From Aequorivita sp. H23M31 (GTDB lineage: Bacteria; Bacteroidota; Bacteroidia; Flavobacteriales; Flavobacteriaceae), in contig NZ_CP034951.1 of NCBI RefSeq assembly GCF_004022485.1, positions 3,286,001 to 3,350,000 on the forward strand: DNA of 64,000 nt, written 5' to 3'. The position numbers were made by a program, and so were the translations under genes. Of this stretch, positions 7,434 to 17,528 are shown piece by piece. Position 1 is the first letter of the stretch, and each line of letters starts with the position of its first letter. Under the pieces are notes generated by a model. That model saw only the letters and a program-made list of their open reading frames with translations, made no database searches and was not told the DNA's origin.

Positions 7434-9701
7434 TTAATCTCTCTTTCTATCTCTATCGCGGTTGTTGTCGCGGCCACGATTATCACGGTTGTCGCGTCCT
7501 CCTCGGTTATTGTCCCGTCCACCACTTCGGTTATCCTCACGTGGCGCACGTTCTTTATAGCCCTCAGGCTTTTGCATAAGAGCTTTCTTGGATACTTTCT
7601 CCTTACGGGTTCTAGGATCAATTCCAAAATACTTTACATCAAATACGTCGCCCATATGAACAACATCACTTACGTTTTCGGTTCGGTCCCAAGCCAATTC
7701 AGAAATATGGAGTAATACTTCATTTCCTGGAGCATCCAAAAATTCAACAACAGCTCCGAAATCGAGCATTTTTATAACTCTCACTTCATAGACACTATTC
7801 ACTTCAGGTTTAAAAGTAAGAGAATCGATTTTCGCCATTACAGCATCAATTCCTTCTTGACCTGTTCCAAGTATTTCTACGATGCCCTCTTCTGTAACGG
7901 GATCTTCGTTGATGACAATAGTAGTTTTTGTATCCTTTTGAAGTTGTTGGATAACTTTTCCACCCGGTCCAATTAAGGCACCAATAAATTCGTTTGGAAT
8001 TCTAACGGTAATCATTTTTGGAGCGTAAGGTTTCACATCTGCTTTTGGTTCAGCAATTGTGTCAACCAAAATATCGAGAATGTGAAGTCTTCCGGCAGCA
8101 GCTTGTTTTAAAGCATTTACCAAAATTTCGTAAGAAAGTCCTTTTACCTTAATATCCATTTGGCAGGCGGTAATGCCGTCTGCGGTTCCGGTTACTTTAA
8201 AGTCCATATCTCCCAAGTGATCTTCATCACCTAATATGTCAGAAAGTACGGCGTATTTTCCAGATTCACTATCGGAAATCAATCCCATAGCAATTCCAGA
8301 AACCGGTTTTTTCAATTGAACGCCAGCATCCATAAGCGCCATTGTTCCTGCGCAAACTGTTGCCATAGAAGAAGAGCCGTTAGATTCCAATACTTCTGAA
8401 ACAACACGAACGGTATATGGACAATCTGAAGGTATCATTCCTTTAAGTGCTCTTTGAGCCAAGTTTCCGTGTCCTACTTCTCTACGTGAAGTTCCGCGAA
8501 TTGGGCGAGCTTCTCCAGTGGAAAAAGGAGGGAAGTTGTAATGAAGGTAAAAAGTTTCCTCACCTTCATAAGATGGCATATCAATTTGGTTCGCTTCACG
8601 AGAAGTTCCCAAAGTTACCGTGGCCAATGCTTGAGTTTCCCCGCGTGTAAAGATTGCAGATCCGTGAACAGAAGGTAAATAATCAATTTCACACCATATT
8701 GGGCGAATTTCATCCGTTTTTCTTCCATCCAATCGCAAACCTTCATTTAAGGTAAGATCACGAACGGCGTCTTTTTCTGCCGAGTAATAATACTTTGAAA
8801 TTAGGTCGCCATTTTCAGCTAATTCCTCTTCAGAGAAAGTTCCTTTTATTTCTTCTTTAATAGCTTCAAACGCATCTGTTCTTTCGTGTTTTGCCGATGC
8901 GGAATGAGCAATGGCATAAACTTTATCGTATGCCATCTCGTGAATTTTCTTTTTCAATTCCTCATCTTCGCGTTCAGGCTCGTATTCACGTACTTTTTTT
9001 CTTCCAACAGCATCGGCCAATCTCATCTGTGCCTCACACTGTTTTTTGATATGGTCGTGGGCAAATTTAATGGCGTCAACCATTTCTTCTTCAGAAATTT
9101 CTTTCATTTCTCCTTCCACCATCATCACGGAATCCATGGAAGCGCCGATTACCATATCGATGTCCGATTCTTCCAATTGTGCTCTTGACGGGTTGATGAT
9201 AAACTCGCCATTGATTCTTCCCACACGGGCTTCAGAAATAGCACATTCAAAAGGAAAATCTGAAAGTTGAATCGCTGCAGAAGCTGCTAAACCTGCCATA
9301 GCATCTGGCATAACGTCTTCGTCGTGGCTCATCAACTGAATCATCACTTGTGTTTCAGCATGATAATCCTTTGGGAAAAGTGGGCGCAGAACACGATCCA
9401 CTAAACGCATAGTTAATACCTCACCGTCGCTTGGTCTCGCTTCTCTTTTGAAGAAACCACCTGGATAGCGACCAGCCGCTGCAAATTTTTCGCGATAATC
9501 TACCGTTAAGGGCAGGAAATCCACGTCACTTTGTTGGTAGTTGGAAACTACCGTACAAAGCAGCATACATTTTCCAGATTGTACCACAACAGAACCATGG
9601 GCCTGTTTAGCCAGTTTTCCGGTTTCAAGGGTGATTTGTCTTCCATCACCTAGGTCAATGACCTCTTTAAATACTTTAGGTATCATTTGCTTGTTTTTCA
9701 A
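7434..9701 (-). CDS. pnp: Polyribonucleotide nucleotidyltransferase (PNPase)
   Basis: The phosphorolytic 3'-5' exoribonuclease of mRNA turnover. The 755 residues comprise two RNase PH-type domains (about 10-230 and 320-560, the second with the catalytic aspartate cluster [14 protein letters not shown]), a KH domain (about 575-640, [16 protein letters not shown]) and an S1 domain (about 650-715). The last roughly 35 residues are a low-complexity Arg/Asp/Asn/Gly tail ([19 protein letters not shown]). It lies 196 bp downstream of rpsO, the usual rpsO-pnp order, although a strong terminator separates the two here. Confidence 0.98.
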   Translation of the reverse strand: MKNKQMIPKVFKEVIDLGDGRQITLETGKLAKQAHGSVVVQSGKCMLLCTVVSNYQQSDVDFLPLTVDYREKFAAAGRYPGGFFKREARPSDGEVLTMRLVDRVLRPLFPKDYHAETQVMIQLMSHDEDVMPDAMAGLAASAAIQLSDFPFECAISEARVGRINGEFIINPSRAQLEESDIDMVIGASMDSVMMVEGEMKEISEEEMVDAIKFAHDHIKKQCEAQMRLADAVGRKKVREYEPEREDEELKKKIHEMAYDKVYAIAHSASAKHERTDAFEAIKEEIKGTFSEEELAENGDLISKYYYSAEKDAVRDLTLNEGLRLDGRKTDEIRPIWCEIDYLPSVHGSAIFTRGETQALATVTLGTSREANQIDMPSYEGEETFYLHYNFPPFSTGEARPIRGTSRREVGHGNLAQRALKGMIPSDCPYTVRVVSEVLESNGSSSMATVCAGTMALMDAGVQLKKPVSGIAMGLISDSESGKYAVLSDILGDEDHLGDMDFKVTGTADGITACQMDIKVKGLSYEILVNALKQAAAGRLHILDILVDTIAEPKADVKPYAPKMITVRIPNEFIGALIGPGGKVIQQLQKDTKTTIVINEDPVTEEGIVEILGTGQEGIDAVMAKIDSLTFKPEVNSVYEVRVIKMLDFGAVVEFLDAPGNEVLLHISELAWDRTENVSDVVHMGDVFDVKYFGIDPRTRKEKVSKKALMQKPEGYKERAPREDNRSGGRDNNRGGRDNRDNRGRDNNRDRDRKRD

Positions 9702-9870
9702 TTGTGCACATGAAGTTATGTGCAGTTAATTTTGGTCAAAACCTGATTTTCAGGTCTAGTGTTGTTGTGTTGTTGTGGTTGACCAATGAAAAACCTTAGG
9801 TAGCTTTTCTGTGTTTCTCCGAGATCCCAACTTGGGTTCCAGAGAAATAAAAATGACAATAAAAAATGAA

Positions 9871-9890
9871 AAGGGCTCGAAAGAGCCCTT
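9871..9890. terminator. rpsO terminator
   Basis: A perfect 8-bp stem AAGGGCTC/GAGCCCTT (9871-9878 with 9883-9890) with a GAAA loop on the plus strand. On the minus strand a T-rich stretch follows. It lies 7 bp beyond the rpsO stop. Confidence 0.85.
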
Positions 9891-9897
9891 TAATAAA

Positions 9898-10167
9898 TTA
9901 CTTACGCAATCCTAATTCCTTAACGATAGCACGGTAACGTAGAATATCCTTTTTAATAAGATAATCTAATAGTGCACGTCTTTTACCTACCAACATAACC
10001 AAAGAACGCTCTGTGTTGTAATCCTTGTGATTGTTTTTAAGGTGTTTGGTCAAATGCTCAATTCGGTAAGTAAACAAAGCGATCTGTCCTTCTGCGGAAC
10101 CAGTATCGGTCTTTGATTTACCGTGTTTTTCAAAAATTTTTTCTTTTACTTCTTGTGATAAATACAT
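9898..10167 (-). CDS. rpsO: 30S ribosomal protein S15
   Basis: S15 binds the central domain of 16S rRNA early in 30S assembly. The 89 residues are full length, with the family signatures HGKSKTDTGSAEGQIALFTYRI and HLKNNHKDYNTERSLVMLVGKRR. It stands alone between its promoter (CAAAGATA at 10225-10232) and a GAAA-loop terminator, with pnp beyond. A heptamer array occupies the -33 side of the promoter. Confidence 0.98.
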   Translation of the reverse strand: MYLSQEVKEKIFEKHGKSKTDTGSAEGQIALFTYRIEHLTKHLKNNHKDYNTERSLVMLVGKRRALLDYLIKKDILRYRAIVKELGLRK

Positions 10168-10224
10168 GCCAATATTATTAAAATGATTTTTATGTACTGA
10201 CTACCGTTTTGATAATCAAGGCTG

Positions 10225-10232
10225 CAAAGATA
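10225..10232 (-). promoter_or_regulatory. Candidate -7 box for rpsO
   Basis: CAAAGATA reads TATCTTTG on the minus strand, 58 bp from the rpsO start. The region where a -33 box would lie is occupied by the heptamer array at 10238-10272. Confidence 0.55.
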
Positions 10233-10237
10233 AAAAA

Positions 10238-10272
10238 AGTATTCAGTATTCAGTGCTCGGTGTTCAGTTTTT
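10238..10272. repeat. Heptamer tandem array, 5 units (AGTATTC family)
   Basis: Units AGTATTC, AGTATTC, AGTGCTC, GGTGTTC and AGTTTTT in strict 7-base phase, overlapping the upstream half of the rpsO promoter. Confidence 0.75.
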
Positions 10273-10469
10273 TAAAAAACCTTTTGGTTGTCGGTGAAAT
10301 ATCTCAATGCCCTGGAGGATTGCCCTTCAGGGTATATTCGTTTTGTTGCTAACCGCTGGGTGGTTTTATTTTCTCCTGACGTAATTGCTTCTTATATTTG
10401 AGGCAAAGTCTTGAACAAGATCAGTGTAATGCTTATATAAGTTGCCTTTTTTCAAAAGGAGTAGGTTTT

Positions 10470-11345
10470 TTATGCTGTTTTTTCAACTTTCTCGCGCAAA
10501 GGTCTGTTCAAAACCAAATCCAAATAAAGATTGATTTTACGCTTTAAATCGCGACGATGGGTGATAAAATCCAAAAATCCATGCTCCAATAAAAATTCTG
10601 AGGTTTGGAAACCTTCTGGCAATTCTTTTCCTGTGGTATCGCGTACTACACGAGGTCCGGCAAATCCAATTAAGGCTCCGGGTTCACCAATATTTATATC
10701 GCCAAGCATTGCAAAAGAGGCAGTGGTTCCACCTGTAGTTGGATCCGTACACAAAGAAATGTATGGAATTCCTGCCTCACTTAGTTGAGCCAGTTTTACA
10801 CTCGTTTTGGCAAGTTGCATTAATGAAAGTGCTGACTCCATCATTCGTGCACCTCCACTTTTTGAGATAATCAACAACGGAATTTTTTTCTCCAGGGAAT
10901 AAGCCGCTGCACGAACAATCTTTTCCCCAACAACACTTCCCATTGAGCCACCAATAAAACTAAAATCCATACAAGCTACAACCAAATCTTTCCCCATAGA
11001 TTTACCAACGGCGGTGCGTATAGCATCCTTTAAACCTGTTTTCTCTTCGGCTTCTACAAGACGGTCAGTGTATTTTTTCTTGTCAACAAAATTCAGGGAG
11101 TCCTTTGAAGTAAGATTTTTATCCAGCTCCTTAAACTTATTATCATCAAAAAGTATTTCGAAATATTCGCTACTTCCAATGCGGACGTGATAGCCGTCTT
11201 CCGGACTTACATAAAAGTTCTTTTCAAGTTCCGCACTATCGACGATTTTTCCAGTAGGAGATTTATACCACAACCCTTTTGGAACATCTTTCTTGTCTTC
11301 GGTTGCTGTTTGTATCCCTTTTTTTGTTCGTTTAAACCAAGGCAT
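10470..11345 (-). CDS. accD: Acetyl-CoA carboxylase carboxyltransferase subunit beta
   Basis: The beta subunit of the carboxyltransferase that moves CO2 from biotin to acetyl-CoA to give malonyl-CoA, the committed step of fatty acid synthesis. The 291 residues include the crotonase-like core with [36 protein letters not shown] and GFAGPRV. The N-terminal zinc ribbon of the E. coli enzyme has lost its four cysteines: the matching positions read YKSPTGK (27-33) and YVSPEDGYH (45-53), and no Cys occurs in the first 60 residues. The fold is otherwise complete. The start at 11345 is followed upstream by a GAGTTAT array. Confidence 0.96.
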   Translation of the reverse strand: MPWFKRTKKGIQTATEDKKDVPKGLWYKSPTGKIVDSAELEKNFYVSPEDGYHVRIGSSEYFEILFDDNKFKELDKNLTSKDSLNFVDKKKYTDRLVEAEEKTGLKDAIRTAVGKSMGKDLVVACMDFSFIGGSMGSVVGEKIVRAAAYSLEKKIPLLIISKSGGARMMESALSLMQLAKTSVKLAQLSEAGIPYISLCTDPTTGGTTASFAMLGDINIGEPGALIGFAGPRVVRDTTGKELPEGFQTSEFLLEHGFLDFITHRRDLKRKINLYLDLVLNRPLREKVEKTA

Positions 11346-11349
11346 AATT

Positions 11350-11380
11350 GAGTTATGAGTTATGAGTTATGAGTTATGAG
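11350..11380. repeat. Heptamer tandem array, 4.4 units (GAGTTAT)
   Basis: Four perfect GAGTTAT units plus GAG, beginning 4 bp upstream of the accD start codon, so the array forms the accD leader. Confidence 0.85.
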
Positions 11381-11502
11381 CGCCACCAAAATAAATAATT
11401 TGAAATCTTCAACGCTCTATTCTCACTTCTCTGTTTGTGGTTTGTTTATATTTCTTCTAATATGTACAAGTTCTTTTCCCCTTTATGGGCTAGGGGCTTG
11501 GA

Positions 11503-12570
11503 CTATAAAGTATTCACATTATTAAGGTCTTCAAAAGCTTGTTCAAGACGCTTTTTAAAAGTTAATTCTCCTTCACGAAGCCATTTTCTAGGGTCGTAAT
11601 ATTTTTTATTTGGAAGGTCGGAGCCTTCAGGATTTCCTATTTGGGTTTTTAAATATTCCAGATTCTTAATCATATAGTCGCGAATTCCCTCAGTAAAGGC
11701 GAATTGCATATCAGTATCGATATTCATCTTAATAACACCGTAGCTGATAGCCTCGCGGATTTCTTCCAATGAGGAACCACTTCCGCCGTGGAAAACAAAA
11801 TCTATAGGATTATGTCCTGTGTTGAATTTTTTCTGAACATATTCCTGTGAGTTTTTCAGAATAATAGGAGTGAGCTTAACGTTTCCAGGCTTGTAAACCC
11901 CGTGAACATTTCCAAAAGCAGCGGCGATGGTAAATTGGTCACTTACTTTTAAAAGTTCTTCGTAAGCGTAGGCAACTTCCTTAGGTTGTGTGTATAATTT
12001 TGAAGAGTCCACATCAGTATTGTCCACGCCATCTTCTTCTCCCCCTGTTATTCCCAGCTCCATCTCAAGCGTCATCCCAATTTTGCTCATTCGCTCCAGA
12101 TAGCGCTTGCAAGTTTCCACATTCTCTTCGATAGGTTCTTCTGAAAGGTCTATCATATGTGAGCTGTAAAGTGGTTTTCCGGTTTCGTTATAGAATTTCT
12201 CACCTGCATCTAACAGGCCATCGATCCACGGCAAAAGTTTTTTAGCGCAATGATCCGTATGAAGTATTACAGTTGCTCCATATACGTCAGCGAGTTCGTG
12301 CACATGTTTTGCACCTGCAATTCCTCCGGCTATAGCTGCTTTTTCGTTTTCATTGGAAAGACCTTTTCCTGCGTTAAAATGTGCACCTCCATTTGAAAAT
12401 TGGATAATAACAGGAGCGTTTAAAGCTGCCGCTGTTTCCATTACAGCATTGATGCTATCGGAACCCACAACATTAACGGCAGGCATGGCAAATCCTTTCT
12501 CCTTTGCGTATTTATGTATTCTTTGAACTTCTTTTCCGGTTGCTACCCCCGGCTTAATTCCGTGACTCAT
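11503..12570 (-). CDS. fbaA: Class II fructose-bisphosphate aldolase
   Basis: The Zn-dependent glycolytic/gluconeogenic aldolase that interconverts fructose 1,6-bisphosphate with glyceraldehyde 3-phosphate and dihydroxyacetone phosphate. The 355 residues match the FbaA (class IIA) length. Visible motifs are VILHTDHCAKK (catalytic Asp and zinc His), LEMELGITGGEEDGV (zinc Glu), AAFGNVHGVYKPG and the phosphate-binding FHGGSGS followed by VIKMNIDTD. It is transcribed alone, upstream of accD and in the same direction. Confidence 0.97.
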   Translation of the reverse strand: MSHGIKPGVATGKEVQRIHKYAKEKGFAMPAVNVVGSDSINAVMETAAALNAPVIIQFSNGGAHFNAGKGLSNENEKAAIAGGIAGAKHVHELADVYGATVILHTDHCAKKLLPWIDGLLDAGEKFYNETGKPLYSSHMIDLSEEPIEENVETCKRYLERMSKIGMTLEMELGITGGEEDGVDNTDVDSSKLYTQPKEVAYAYEELLKVSDQFTIAAAFGNVHGVYKPGNVKLTPIILKNSQEYVQKKFNTGHNPIDFVFHGGSGSSLEEIREAISYGVIKMNIDTDMQFAFTEGIRDYMIKNLEYLKTQIGNPEGSDLPNKKYYDPRKWLREGELTFKKRLEQAFEDLNNVNTL

Positions 12571-12707
12571 ATTTATGGGATAAAATGTTAGATGTTAATC
12601 GTTAGTACGTAAGTTAAATTTATTAACGGTGGGGATTCCAAAACTGCAAACCTCCCTCGAAAACCATCAAAATATTTGAACAAACAAAAATAGCAAATTA
12701 ATATGGT

Positions 12708-15317
12708 TTAGAAAGGGTAGTTAATTCCTATGTTATACACAGCATTCTTAAAGCCATAGTCATTAAACCAGCGTTCTCCAATTGGCTTTGCAGGATCGTG
12801 TGTTTTAAAACCTATGTCAAAACGGAAGACAAAGAATCCGAAATCATATCGAAGTCCCAATCCTGTAGCCACACCTAACTCTTTTAAATCCGCAATGCCA
12901 TTGAATACCGATTCTTCCTCGGTAATATTGTCCATTAGGTTCCAAATATTTCCTGCATCCATAAAAACGGCACCTTTAAAAGCTCCGAGAATGGTAAATC
13001 GATATTCGGCATTCAGGGCAATTTTAAAATTCGCTTCATTAAATTCGTTTTTGTTGCCGCTACTTCCAGGTCCCAGGGAATAGGCTTTCCACCCTCTATT
13101 ATCATTGGCACCACCGGCAAAATAACTTCGCGTAAAAGGGATGCTGTTGCTGTTTCCATAAGGAATCGCCAAGCCTGTAAATGCACGTACCGCTACCACA
13201 TTATTATAATCCAATTCCCAGTGTTTTATATATTCCACTTCTCCTTTTATATATTGAGAATAGACAACATTGAACACCTCATAAGAGTCCTGACTGTTTT
13301 TTTGTAGTCCCGCAAGATTGGCAATACCTGAAAGAATATTACCTGCAGTTTCCAGTTTAAACCTGGTTCGGGAAAAATTATTGTCTTTTATATTGTCACG
13401 GGTATCACGGGTTAGGGTAATGTTTGTTGCGAAAATCAAGTTGTTTTCCGTTAAGCGCTTTTTTCTTTCCCCGATATTGTCAACAGTTTCATAAGCATCA
13501 CCATCGTTGTCAACAGGATTGATACTTCCATCAAGAACATCGTTGATAAATCCATTTGCCCCATCTGGGATTATCAATTCCAATTCGTCTTGATTGTTGT
13601 AATAATAATAAGTGGGATCGATAGTCCCGGGATTCTGGATTTCTGTTTGTTGAGCGATGTTGTTCAACTGATCAAAACTATTTGTGTACACATTGAAATA
13701 GTTTACAGTATTCAAATTCTTCACATATTGAAGATTGAGGGCATCCAATTGGTAATTCAAAATTTTTGAAGGTTTCCAATTGTAGCTGAAATAACCGTTT
13801 ACCGTTTGTCTATCCAGACCGATATTATTTTGTGCACTGGCCCCCAGACTCAAAGTGGTAGAAGGGGACATATACTTAGGGATAAGTTTTTGCGTATTCC
13901 ACGGAAATATGATTCGCGGGAAAGTGAGTTTTGCATCACCCCCAAATTCCGAAATATTGAAAAAATGACTGCTTTTATCTGCGGCGTCCTTTGAAGCTCC
14001 CAGACTTCCACGGCCCGAAATCTGGAATATTTCGGCTCCTCGGAATATATTTCTAAATATCATATTTCCACTGAAACTAATCCCGAATTGTTGAATGGTA
14101 GAGGTAAAGGCGTCAAAATCTGCCCCAAGCGTAAAGCGTTCCCGCGGGCTTAATAAAATGGTGGCGTTTAAAACATTCTTCGTAGAATCTGCGACTACTT
14201 CAGAATAACTGATGTTGGGATATTTAAAAATCCGTAAATCGCTAAGTTGGGTATAGGTCAAGGTGCGGTCTATATCCTTAAATATGGTTCCTGGTATAAT
14301 GGAGATTGCATCGGTAATGGCTTTCGGCCGGTACCGCATTTTGCCATAACTAAAGAGTTTGTATCCTCTATAATTTACGGAGTCCTGAAACTGTTTGTCC
14401 CTGTTTTCATAAGTATAATCCGTAACTATGCGAACTTCATCCACTGTATGGACTTGGAAAGGTACCGTATAGGTGCTGTCGCTCCCGGTTATTTTGCGGT
14501 CTGGAATAATATAAGTGAGGTCTGCCTTATGATTAGTATTTACCGTATCGGCTTCAATGACTACATATTCCTGATTAAAATAATAAAGTCCCGAATTTCG
14601 AAATTGAATTGTGAGCCTGTCCCGTTCATTAACCATGTCGCTTGCCGAATATTGATTTCCCGGTTTGATGAAGGATCTTTTCTTAGTTATTTGGAATAAT
14701 GAATCCACCACTGGAGAGCTTATTTTTTCAAAAATGGTATCACCCACAAAATAGGGTCTGTGCTTTTTAACCTTATAGACTATTTCGGCTCGTTTTTCCT
14801 TCTTCTTATTGGGAATAATCTCGTGGGTAACTTCATTGTTGAAATATCCATAGCTGTTATACCATTTCTTTAATCGTTCGGTGGATTTTTCAATTTTACT
14901 ATCCTGGATTATAACCGGCGCATCTCCTGATTTCTTGAGCCAATTATTTAGGCTTACGTAGGTGCTATCCATTCCATCCACTTGTTTTTTGGACAGTAAT
15001 TTGATCAATCTTTCTTCGCGTTTTGGATTTTTATGCAACCAGCGGTTAAATGTAGAGTCTGGCTCGGGATCGGCTAGATTGTAAATGTAAAGTCCCAACG
15101 GAAATCCAATCAAGGGAATACTTTGATTGGGTTTTTGTGCCAATTGGCTGTGCAACCCTGCATCTTTTACTTTTACGCTATCCACCAATATGGTATTGTC
15201 GGTAAGCAGGTATTTCCCCTCCGGAACTCTTTTTACGGCATTACAGGATAAAAATACCCCTAATAATAGTATAAATAATGATATTTTTGTGAGGGTGTAC
15301 GCCAACTGGAAGTGCAT
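12708..15317 (-). CDS. BamA/TamA-family outer-membrane lipoprotein (TamL-like)
   Basis: 869 residues with a lipoprotein signal (ISLFILLLGVFLSC, Cys at about 25). POTRA-like domains follow (about 40-430), then a C-terminal 16-strand Omp85 barrel ending in a beta-signal (AVYNIGINYPF). Lipidated TamA homologues (TamL) occur in Bacteroidota, where they act in outer-membrane biogenesis together with TamB. Barrel motifs include TRDTRDNIKDNNFSRTRF and SYFAGGANDNRGW. Its start overlaps the 5' region of the divergent rRNA methyltransferase gene. No tamB lies nearby. Confidence 0.88.
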   Translation of the reverse strand: MHFQLAYTLTKISLFILLLGVFLSCNAVKRVPEGKYLLTDNTILVDSVKVKDAGLHSQLAQKPNQSIPLIGFPLGLYIYNLADPEPDSTFNRWLHKNPKREERLIKLLSKKQVDGMDSTYVSLNNWLKKSGDAPVIIQDSKIEKSTERLKKWYNSYGYFNNEVTHEIIPNKKKEKRAEIVYKVKKHRPYFVGDTIFEKISSPVVDSLFQITKKRSFIKPGNQYSASDMVNERDRLTIQFRNSGLYYFNQEYVVIEADTVNTNHKADLTYIIPDRKITGSDSTYTVPFQVHTVDEVRIVTDYTYENRDKQFQDSVNYRGYKLFSYGKMRYRPKAITDAISIIPGTIFKDIDRTLTYTQLSDLRIFKYPNISYSEVVADSTKNVLNATILLSPRERFTLGADFDAFTSTIQQFGISFSGNMIFRNIFRGAEIFQISGRGSLGASKDAADKSSHFFNISEFGGDAKLTFPRIIFPWNTQKLIPKYMSPSTTLSLGASAQNNIGLDRQTVNGYFSYNWKPSKILNYQLDALNLQYVKNLNTVNYFNVYTNSFDQLNNIAQQTEIQNPGTIDPTYYYYNNQDELELIIPDGANGFINDVLDGSINPVDNDGDAYETVDNIGERKKRLTENNLIFATNITLTRDTRDNIKDNNFSRTRFKLETAGNILSGIANLAGLQKNSQDSYEVFNVVYSQYIKGEVEYIKHWELDYNNVVAVRAFTGLAIPYGNSNSIPFTRSYFAGGANDNRGWKAYSLGPGSSGNKNEFNEANFKIALNAEYRFTILGAFKGAVFMDAGNIWNLMDNITEEESVFNGIADLKELGVATGLGLRYDFGFFVFRFDIGFKTHDPAKPIGERWFNDYGFKNAVYNIGINYPF

Positions 15318-15344
15318 TTTTTACTGATTCAAAAATACTATAAT

Positions 15345-16073
15345 TTGGTAAGCAACAGCCAAACAAAATTAATAAGCAGTCTGGGCCAAAAAAAATACCG
15401 GGACAAGTTTCAGCTATTTGTCGCCGAAGGTCCCAAGGTAATTTCCGAACTTCGCGAAGAGGGGTTAAAACTTAAATGGTTGTTCACCACCGAGCCCTCC
15501 CAAATTACTTTGGAAAATCATTTTTTGGTGAGTGAAGCGCAGCTTAAGAAAATTAGTTTTTTAAAAACCGCCAATTCCGCAACTGCAATTTTTGAAATTC
15601 CCACTTTAAGTCCCTATTTGGATTCTGGTTTGGTGATTGCGCTGGACGCAGTACGTGATCCCGGAAATTTGGGCACCATTATCCGACTGTGTGATTGGTT
15701 TGGAGTTTCCCAGCTGATCTGTTCCGAAGATACAGTGGATTGTTACAACCCCAAAGTGGTTCAAGCGAGCATGGGTTCTTTGGCAAGAGTGAGGATTCAT
15801 TATCTTCCACTTTTGGAGTTTTTGGAAAAGACCAACCTTCCAATTTATGGAGGATTTATGGATGGCAGGAATATTTATTCTGAAACATTCCCCACAGATG
15901 CAATAATGATTCTGGGAAATGAGGCGAACGGAATCTCGGAGTTAATCTCAAAAAAAATAACTCACAAAATAAGTATTCCCCGTTTCGGAAAAATACAAAA
16001 GACAGAAAGCCTAAATGTCGCTACGGCAACAGCAATAATCCTTTCAGAATTTAGAAGATCTACTGGAAAGTAA
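15345..16073 (+). CDS. TrmH/SpoU-family RNA 2'-O-methyltransferase
   Basis: A SPOUT-fold RNA ribose methyltransferase. It has an N-terminal substrate-binding part (QKKYRDKFQLFVAEGPKV) and the SpoU core with VIALDAVRDPGNLGTIIRLC, ASMGSLARV, ILGNEANGIS and IPRFGKIQKTESLNVATAT. A TTG start at 15345 (giving VSNSQTKLISSLGQKKY) fits the usual family N-terminus. The alternative GTG at 15312 would add 11 residues and overlap the divergent tamL start codon (15315-15317). The exact rRNA target is not predictable. Confidence 0.9.
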   Translation: MVSNSQTKLISSLGQKKYRDKFQLFVAEGPKVISELREEGLKLKWLFTTEPSQITLENHFLVSEAQLKKISFLKTANSATAIFEIPTLSPYLDSGLVIALDAVRDPGNLGTIIRLCDWFGVSQLICSEDTVDCYNPKVVQASMGSLARVRIHYLPLLEFLEKTNLPIYGGFMDGRNIYSETFPTDAIMILGNEANGISELISKKITHKISIPRFGKIQKTESLNVATATAIILSEFRRSTGK

Positions 16074-16770
16074 AGTTAATAAAAACCCCACGGGTTGACA
16101 ATTTATCTATATTTCCCGTCCAAGGACTGTTCGGGTCATCATCTGGTACCAACTCATCGCTGAAGGCAAACACACCGCGGATGGAAGGCGTAAATTTGAA
16201 ATAGAAGAGATAAAAATCAATGCCAAATCCCAATTCAAAATAATTGGTACTATTGGTCATTCTAAATTTTCCAAACTCGTTGTCGTCGGGATTCTTTTGC
16301 TCGCTGGAAAGGTTTAAAGATGTAGAAACCCCGCCAATAATAAAGGGCTTAATGTTATTCAATCTTTTGGTTGATACTTTGAGCAATAAAGGAACGTGGA
16401 TATAAGTGGATTTTACTTCGCGTAAATAATTTCTTTCTTCAGTAAATCCTGGAAACGTGAGATCGCGTTGCGTAAAATACAAACCTGGTTCAAGTCGTAA
16501 ATTGAAGTATTCATTAATTCGCATATCGCCTACAAGGCCCACGTTGAATCCTGGAGAAGATTTTACTTGAATATCGGTATTGTTATCGGCATATTGCTCA
16601 ATATAATCTATCTTAAAATCGTATGAGTTGAAGCCCAGGAAGTAACCCCAAGTAAAACGCTTTTTATCGAAATTCTCAAGGTTTGCCAACCGTTCGTGAT
16701 TAAAAAACCATTGTGCTTGAACACTGTTCGCTGCAAAAAAAAGAGCAAAGACAAAAAATAGTTTCTTCAT
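16060..16770 (-). CDS. porT: Type IX secretion outer-membrane protein PorT
   Basis: PorT (SprT in F. johnsoniae) is an outer-membrane barrel protein needed for T9SS function. The 236 residues have a signal peptide ending near VQAQ (about 20) and beta strands such as YFNLRLEPGLYFTQRDL, STYIHVPLLLKVS and KPFIIGGVSTSLNL, with a terminal aromatic strand (GVFINFTFQ). The gene starts 5 bp after ubiE ends, and the ubiE-porT pair is conserved in this group, which supports the name. Its 3' end overlaps the convergent methyltransferase gene by 14 bp. Confidence 0.9.
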   Translation of the reverse strand: MKKLFFVFALFFAANSVQAQWFFNHERLANLENFDKKRFTWGYFLGFNSYDFKIDYIEQYADNNTDIQVKSSPGFNVGLVGDMRINEYFNLRLEPGLYFTQRDLTFPGFTEERNYLREVKSTYIHVPLLLKVSTKRLNNIKPFIIGGVSTSLNLSSEQKNPDDNEFGKFRMTNSTNYFELGFGIDFYLFYFKFTPSIRGVFAFSDELVPDDDPNSPWTGNIDKLSTRGVFINFTFQ

Positions 16771-16775
16771 AAAAA

Positions 16776-17507
16776 TTACTTGGTAGCCGTATAGATGGTT
16801 GCAACGCCAAAAGTTTGGGGCTTATTATCCACATTCATAAACCCTATTTTGCGCAAAATATTGTTGAGCTCTTGGCCAAAAGGAAAAACCGAGGCACTTT
16901 CACTTAAATATTGGTATGCGACTTTGTCTTTGGAGAATAATCGGCCAATGAGAGGTAAAACATTCTTAGCATAAAAATGATAACCCTGCTTAAAAGGAAA
17001 CTTAGTTGGTACAGAGGTTTCAAGAATAACAAAAATGCCGTCTTTTCTAAGTACCCGCAAAATTTCTGCTAGGCCTTTCTCTAGATTCTCAAAATTGCGA
17101 ATTCCGAAAGAAACTGTAATAGCATCAAAAGTGTTATCCTCAAAAGGAAGAGCTTCCGAATCTCCTTGAATGAATTTTATTTTTTCTGAAATTGGTTTAC
17201 CTGAAACCTTTTTTCGTGCAACCGAAAGCATGCCTTCAGAAAGGTCAAGACCAATTATTTCGACATTTTCTGTTGCTTCGGCAAACTGAATAGCAAGATC
17301 ACCGGTTCCCGTAGCGATGTCAAGTATGGTTTTCGGTTTTTTGGCGGTAACGAGCTTTATTACTTTTTTCCGCCAAGAAATATCAGAACCAAGAGAAATG
17401 ACTCGATTCATGCCATCGTAGTTTTCGGAGATGGTATCGAACATCTGTTCAACCTGTCTCTTTTTTCCTTCCGAAGAATCCTTATAAGGTTTTACTTTTT
17501 CTTCCAT
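16776..17507 (-). CDS. ubiE: Demethylmenaquinone methyltransferase
   Basis: The UbiE/MenG C-methyltransferase of menaquinone synthesis, the quinone pool used by Nqr. The 243 residues show the family opening QVEQMFDTISENYDGMNRV, SAM-binding motif ILDIATGTGD (61-70), and GLDLSEGML, FDAITVSFGIRNF and LRKDGIFVILETS. It is the first gene of a two-gene unit with porT, and CAAAACTA at 17521-17528 is a likely minus-strand -7 box 14 bp upstream. Confidence 0.96.
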   Translation of the reverse strand: MEEKVKPYKDSSEGKKRQVEQMFDTISENYDGMNRVISLGSDISWRKKVIKLVTAKKPKTILDIATGTGDLAIQFAEATENVEIIGLDLSEGMLSVARKKVSGKPISEKIKFIQGDSEALPFEDNTFDAITVSFGIRNFENLEKGLAEILRVLRKDGIFVILETSVPTKFPFKQGYHFYAKNVLPLIGRLFSKDKVAYQYLSESASVFPFGQELNNILRKIGFMNVDNKPQTFGVATIYTATK

Positions 17508-17520
17508 AAAATTTCGCCTG

Positions 17521-17528
17521 CAAAACTA
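17521..17528 (-). promoter_or_regulatory. Candidate -7 box for ubiE-porT
   Basis: CAAAACTA reads TAGTTTTG on the minus strand, at the same 14-bp distance from the start codon and with the same sequence as the box in front of gldA. Confidence 0.45.

Noticed and set aside
10310..10400. Possible structured leader or riboswitch near accD and rpsO
   Set aside because: A CCTG/CAGG hairpin is visible around 10310-10335, but it lies downstream of accD and lacks any conserved riboswitch feature.
12685..12692. CAAAAATA as a promoter box for fbaA
   Set aside because: The match is within a very AT-rich stretch, far (115 bp) from the start and without a -33 partner.
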